DNA from: Streptomyces sp. WMMC940
GTDB taxonomy: Bacteria; Actinomycetota; Actinomycetes; Streptomycetales; Streptomycetaceae
Assembly: GCF_027460265.1 (NCBI RefSeq)
Contig: NZ_JAPZBC010000001.1
Span: 5,312,001 to 5,376,000 of the forward strand
Length of the DNA stretch: 64,000 nt
Direction of reading: 5' to 3'
Shown here piece by piece: positions 60,958 through 64,000 of this stretch. The notes beneath the pieces were generated by a model, which was given only the letters and a program-made list of their open reading frames with translations, did no database searches and was not told the DNA's origin. Within the stretch, counting starts at the first letter, position 1, and each line of letters starts with the position of its first letter. The translations under genes and the position numbers were made by a program.

Positions 60958-62795
60958 AGGGCGGCCTCCACCTGGGCGACGGTGAGCCACGGCTCCGGGG
61001 CGAGGATCTTGGCGACCTGAGGGGCGAAGGCGGGGGACGAGACGACCACGTCGGCCGTCGGTCCGTCCGCGACGACCTCGCCGCCCGCGAGGATCACCAC
61101 ACGGTCCGCGATCTCCGCGGCGAGTTCCACGTCATGGGTGGCCAGCACGATGCCGTGACCCTCGGCCGCCAAGCCGCGCAGCACGGTGACCAGTCGCGAC
61201 TTCGCCGCGTAGTCGAGCCCGCGGGTCGGCTCGTCGAGCAGCAGGAGCGGCGGACGGGCGGTCAGCACGATCGCGAGGGCGAGGGTCAGCCGCTGGCCTT
61301 CGGACAGATCCCGGGGATGGGTGGCGTCCGCCACCCCCGGGAGCAGCGCGGAGACCAGCTCCCGGCAGGTCCCGGGCGCGGCCCCGGCGTCCGCGTCCGC
61401 GGCGGCGCACTCCGCCCCGACCGTGTCCGCGTACAGCAGATCCCGCGGCTCCTGGGGAACGAGCGCGACCCGCCGTACCAGCTCGGCGGGCGGGGTGCGG
61501 TGAGGAGTGCTCCCGCCGACCCGGACCGTCCCCGACGCGGGCTCGACCATGCCGACGAGGCTTCCCAGCAGCGTCGACTTCCCGGCGCCGTTGCGGCCCA
61601 TGAGGGCGACGGTCTCTCCGGGCGCGACCACGAGATCGACCCGCCGCAGCGCCTCGATCCGCCCGCGCCGCACCCCGAGCCGCGCGGCCTCCACGAGCAC
61701 CGCCGGGTCGTGGTCCCCGGCCGGCTCGACCCTCCGGGCCCGTCCGCGCCCGAACCGCGGCACCAGGGCGGCCGGCCCTCGTCCCCGGCCGGTCCGGCGC
61801 CCGCGCATCGCGGCGCCGGAGACGTCGGCACGCGCCGGGCCCGGTGCCGCTCCGCCGGTCGTGTCCGTACCGTCCGTCGTGCGGGCGGAGGGCGGGACGG
61901 GGGCCGCGGGCCCGGCCTCCGTCTTCCCCTCCCCGCGCACCGAAGGGCGTGTGCCCCGCGCGGCTGCCGGTGTCGTCCCGGCCAGCCGGGCGCGCAGTTC
62001 GCCCGCTCGGCGGCGGGCGTCGCGGATGGAGAGGGGGAGCGGGGCCCAACCCGCGAGGTGGCCGAGTGCGACGACCGGGGGGCGGACCGGGGAGAAGGAC
62101 ATGACGTCGGCGGGGGCCCCCGACACCGGGGGCTCGCCGGGCGCGGGCATCAGAACGACCCGGTCCGCGTACTGCACCACCCGCTCCAGCCGGTGCTCGG
62201 CCAGCAGGACCGTCGTCCCCAGGTCGTGGACGAGCCGCTGGAGTACCGCCAGCACCTCCTCCGCGGCAGCGGGGTCGAGCGCGGACGTCGGTTCGTCGAG
62301 TACCAGCACCTTCGGGTGCGGGGTCAGCACGGACCCGATCGCGACCCGCTGACGCTGCCCGCCCGAGAGCGTCGCGAGGGGACGCTCGCGAAGCTCCGCC
62401 AGCCCCAGCAGGTCCAGCGTCTCCTCGACCCGCCGGCGCATCACGGCGGGCGCCAGCCCCAGCGACTCCATTCCGTACGCCAGCTCGTCCTCGACCGTGT
62501 CGGTGACGAAGTGCGCGAGCGGATCCTGGCCCACCGTGCCGACGACGTCGGCGAGTTCGCGCGGCTTGTGGGTGCGGGTGTCGCGCCCGTCGACCGTCAC
62601 CCGGCCCCGCAGCGTGCCGCCCGTGAAGTGCGGCACCAGCCCGGAGACCGCCCCCAGCAGCGTCGACTTACCGACCCCCGAGGGCCCGACCAGCAGGACG
62701 AGCTCGCCCTCCGGGACGGTGAGGTCCACCCCGGAGACCGCGGGCGCCGCCGCGGCGTCGCCGTACGTCACGGAGACGTTCTCGAAGCGGATCAT
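60954..62795 (-). CDS. ECF transporter fused double ATPase (EcfA-EcfA')
   Basis: 613 aa, ATG at 62795 overlapping the T-component stop by 4 bp. First ATPase: Walker A GPSGVGKSTLLGAVSG, signature LATLSGGQRQRVAIGSVL, Walker B VLVLDEPTSALD. A ~120-residue Gly/Arg/Pro-rich linker follows. Second ATPase: GRNGAGKSTLLGSLVG, a degenerate signature DLSEGQRLTLALAIVL and LLLLDEPTRGLD. In ECF importers two ATPases form a dimer, so a single fused chain is functionally complete. Confidence 0.92.
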   Translation of the reverse strand: MIRFENVSVTYGDAAAAPAVSGVDLTVPEGELVLLVGPSGVGKSTLLGAVSGLVPHFTGGTLRGRVTVDGRDTRTHKPRELADVVGTVGQDPLAHFVTDTVEDELAYGMESLGLAPAVMRRRVEETLDLLGLAELRERPLATLSGGQRQRVAIGSVLTPHPKVLVLDEPTSALDPAAAEEVLAVLQRLVHDLGTTVLLAEHRLERVVQYADRVVLMPAPGEPPVSGAPADVMSFSPVRPPVVALGHLAGWAPLPLSIRDARRRAGELRARLAGTTPAAARGTRPSVRGEGKTEAGPAAPVPPSARTTDGTDTTGGAAPGPARADVSGAAMRGRRTGRGRGPAALVPRFGRGRARRVEPAGDHDPAVLVEAARLGVRRGRIEALRRVDLVVAPGETVALMGRNGAGKSTLLGSLVGMVEPASGTVRVGGSTPHRTPPAELVRRVALVPQEPRDLLYADTVGAECAAADADAGAAPGTCRELVSALLPGVADATHPRDLSEGQRLTLALAIVLTARPPLLLLDEPTRGLDYAAKSRLVTVLRGLAAEGHGIVLATHDVELAAEIADRVVILAGGEVVADGPTADVVVSSPAFAPQVAKILAPEPWLTVAQVEAAL

Positions 62796-64000
62796 GACGA
62801 GGACTCCTTCGGCGGCACGGGCGCCACGAACGCGGGCAGCAGGCCCACCAGCACCGCCGCGGCGGGCCACAGCGGCAGGGCGGGCACGGTCAGGGGTACG
62901 ACACCGGGATGCAGCGCACCGGGCTGGTACGCACCCGCGCGGATCATCAGCGCCGCGACGACGACGCCGGACCCGGCCACCAGCCAGGCCCTCGGACCCC
63001 AGCGGTCCGGGCGGTACCGGGTGCGCATCTGGCGCCGTCCACCGAGCCACAGCCCGCCCAGCGCCGCCGCGAACCCACCGAGGAGCACGGGGAGTCCGTA
63101 CCCCGCACCCTCCGCGGCGAGCAGCCCGTAGGAACCGGCGCACACGCCGAGCAGCCCGCCGAGGGTGAGGGCGGTGGTGGTGTGCCGCACGGCCGGGGGC
63201 ACCCGCGCGGTACGGCCGTAGCCGCGCGCGTCCATGGAGGCGGCGACCGCGACCGAACGCTCCAGCGCCCCCTCCAGGACCGGCAGCCCGATCTGCAGGA
63301 CGGCCTTCACCCCGCCCGTCGGACGGCCCCGCAGCCGCCGCGCGGTACGGAGCCGGAACACGTCGGCGACCATGTTCGGCGCGAACGTCATCGCGACGAC
63401 GACCGCGACCCCCGCCTCGTACAGCGCGCCGGGGAGCGACTTCAGCAGCCGGGCCGGGTTCGCGAGAGCGTTCGCCGCGCCGAGACAGATCAGCAGGCTC
63501 GCCAGCTTCGCCCCGTCGTACAGCGCGAACACCATCTGCTCCGCCGTCACCCGGCCGCCGATCCTGACGCCCTGCGCCCAGTCCGGCAGGGGCACCTCGG
63601 GCAGCGTGAGCAGGACGCGGGTGCCCGGGACGGGCGAACCGAGGACGACGGAGAACACCAGCCGGATCGCGATCACGGCGAGGCCGAGCTTGACGAAGGC
63701 GCCGTACGAGCGGGCCCAGGGAGCGTCGGTGCGCCGGGCCGCCACGACGTACCCGGCGACGCCCACCAGCAGCCCGAGCAGGAGGGGATTCGTCGTCCGC
63801 GAAGCGGCGGTGGCGAGGCCGAGCGCCCAGACCCACCAGGCGCCGGCGTGCAGCGCGTTGCTCCGGTCGGCGGCGGGCGCGCGCAGGGCACCGCCCAGCG
63901 GCCGGCGCTCCCGCGGCGCCCGGCCGGACGGCCGACTGCCGCGGGGGGCGGCGACGCGCTCGCCGCTCCCGCCGCCGGGGTCGTTTCCGTGGTTGGTGGG
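62792..64000 (-). CDS. ECF transporter T component (EcfT), 5' end outside window
   Basis: Open to the right edge, about 402 codons visible. The hydrophobic N-terminal part (ALHAGAWWVWALGLATAASRTTNPLLLGLLVGVAGYVVAARRT) extends upstream of the GTG at 63766, so the true start lies beyond 64000. The EcfT coupling motifs are present: AASMDARGYGRTARVPP (A-x-x-x-R-G), and LRTARRLRGRP near residue 210. Several membrane helices follow. It precedes the fused ATPase and S component with 4-bp overlaps, completing an ECF importer. Confidence 0.9.
   Translation of the reverse strand, partial: PTNHGNDPGGGSGERVAAPRGSRPSGRAPRERRPLGGALRAPAADRSNALHAGAWWVWALGLATAASRTTNPLLLGLLVGVAGYVVAARRTDAPWARSYGAFVKLGLAVIAIRLVFSVVLGSPVPGTRVLLTLPEVPLPDWAQGVRIGGRVTAEQMVFALYDGAKLASLLICLGAANALANPARLLKSLPGALYEAGVAVVVAMTFAPNMVADVFRLRTARRLRGRPTGGVKAVLQIGLPVLEGALERSVAVAASMDARGYGRTARVPPAVRHTTTALTLGGLLGVCAGSYGLLAAEGAGYGLPVLLGGFAAALGGLWLGGRRQMRTRYRPDRWGPRAWLVAGSGVVVAALMIRAGAYQPGALHPGVVPLTVPALPLWPAAAVLVGLLPAFVAPVPPKESSS

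Overview
The window is chromosomal DNA of a Streptomyces-like actinomycete. GC content is very high, with strong third-position G/C bias. Many genes overlap their neighbour by four bases (ATGA or GTGA), several starts look leaderless, and terminators are mostly stem-loops without U-tracts. Gene families point the same way: DUF4383, FmdB, DUF2277, a CYP125/FadA5 pair, a DmdR/IdeR-type iron box and paired AraC regulators. The exact species cannot be named from the sequence.

Layout. 1-6,800: a Ter-type stress island. It holds the end of a TerA-like gene, a TerD-family protein with a tandem-repeat tail, then a tight operon of a CitE-like lyase, a two-domain phosphoribosyltransferase/TRSP fusion and a HAD phosphatase. 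This is the module proposed in the literature to make a nucleoside-like metabolite. 6,800-10,400: a DedA protein, an FmdB zinc ribbon, a DUF4383 membrane protein and a membrane-anchored coiled-coil protein. 10,867-16,200: a decayed integrated element downstream of tRNA-Val(TAC). It holds a frameshifted tyrosine integrase, an IS110 relic with an internal deletion, a VOC protein, scattered pieces (one inverted) of a second large integrase, and an IS256-family element with 8-bp target duplications that splits a conserved gene. 16,400-24,600: a cupin, two tandem AraC paralogues and several small membrane or zinc-ribbon proteins. 24,770-28,668: a three-gene molybdo-flavo-iron-sulfur aldehyde oxidoreductase of PaoABC type.

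28,700-37,900: a phosphatase, DUF2277, a second DedA protein, a Cu/Zn-SOD-like secreted protein, a DoxX protein under an iron box, an FAD/NAD(P)-binding protein, a PhoD-like phosphatase and a secreted HNH nuclease. 38,000-42,200: a FetB-like permease, a yybP-ykoY manganese riboswitch in front of a TMEM165/GDT1 exporter, a HAD hydrolase and a peptidoglycan-binding membrane protein. 42,388-49,800: a drug exporter fused to a MarR-like domain, a GNAT, a TnpB relic, NADP-type glutamate dehydrogenase, a serpin and an MhuD-like heme-degrading enzyme. 49,813-56,400: an O-methyltransferase, two serine hydrolases, then divergent CYP125-like P450 and FadA5-like thiolase genes separated by two KstR-like operators, which suggests sterol side-chain catabolism.

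56,581-59,300: an ABC-2 exporter faces two short, strongly translated related peptides separated by an intrinsic terminator. This is the best candidate in the window for an undescribed system, a possible secreted ribosomal peptide with dedicated export. 59,239-64,000: a secreted transglycosylase-like protein, then a complete ECF vitamin/metal importer (T component cut by the window edge, fused double ATPase, S component), all with four-base overlaps.
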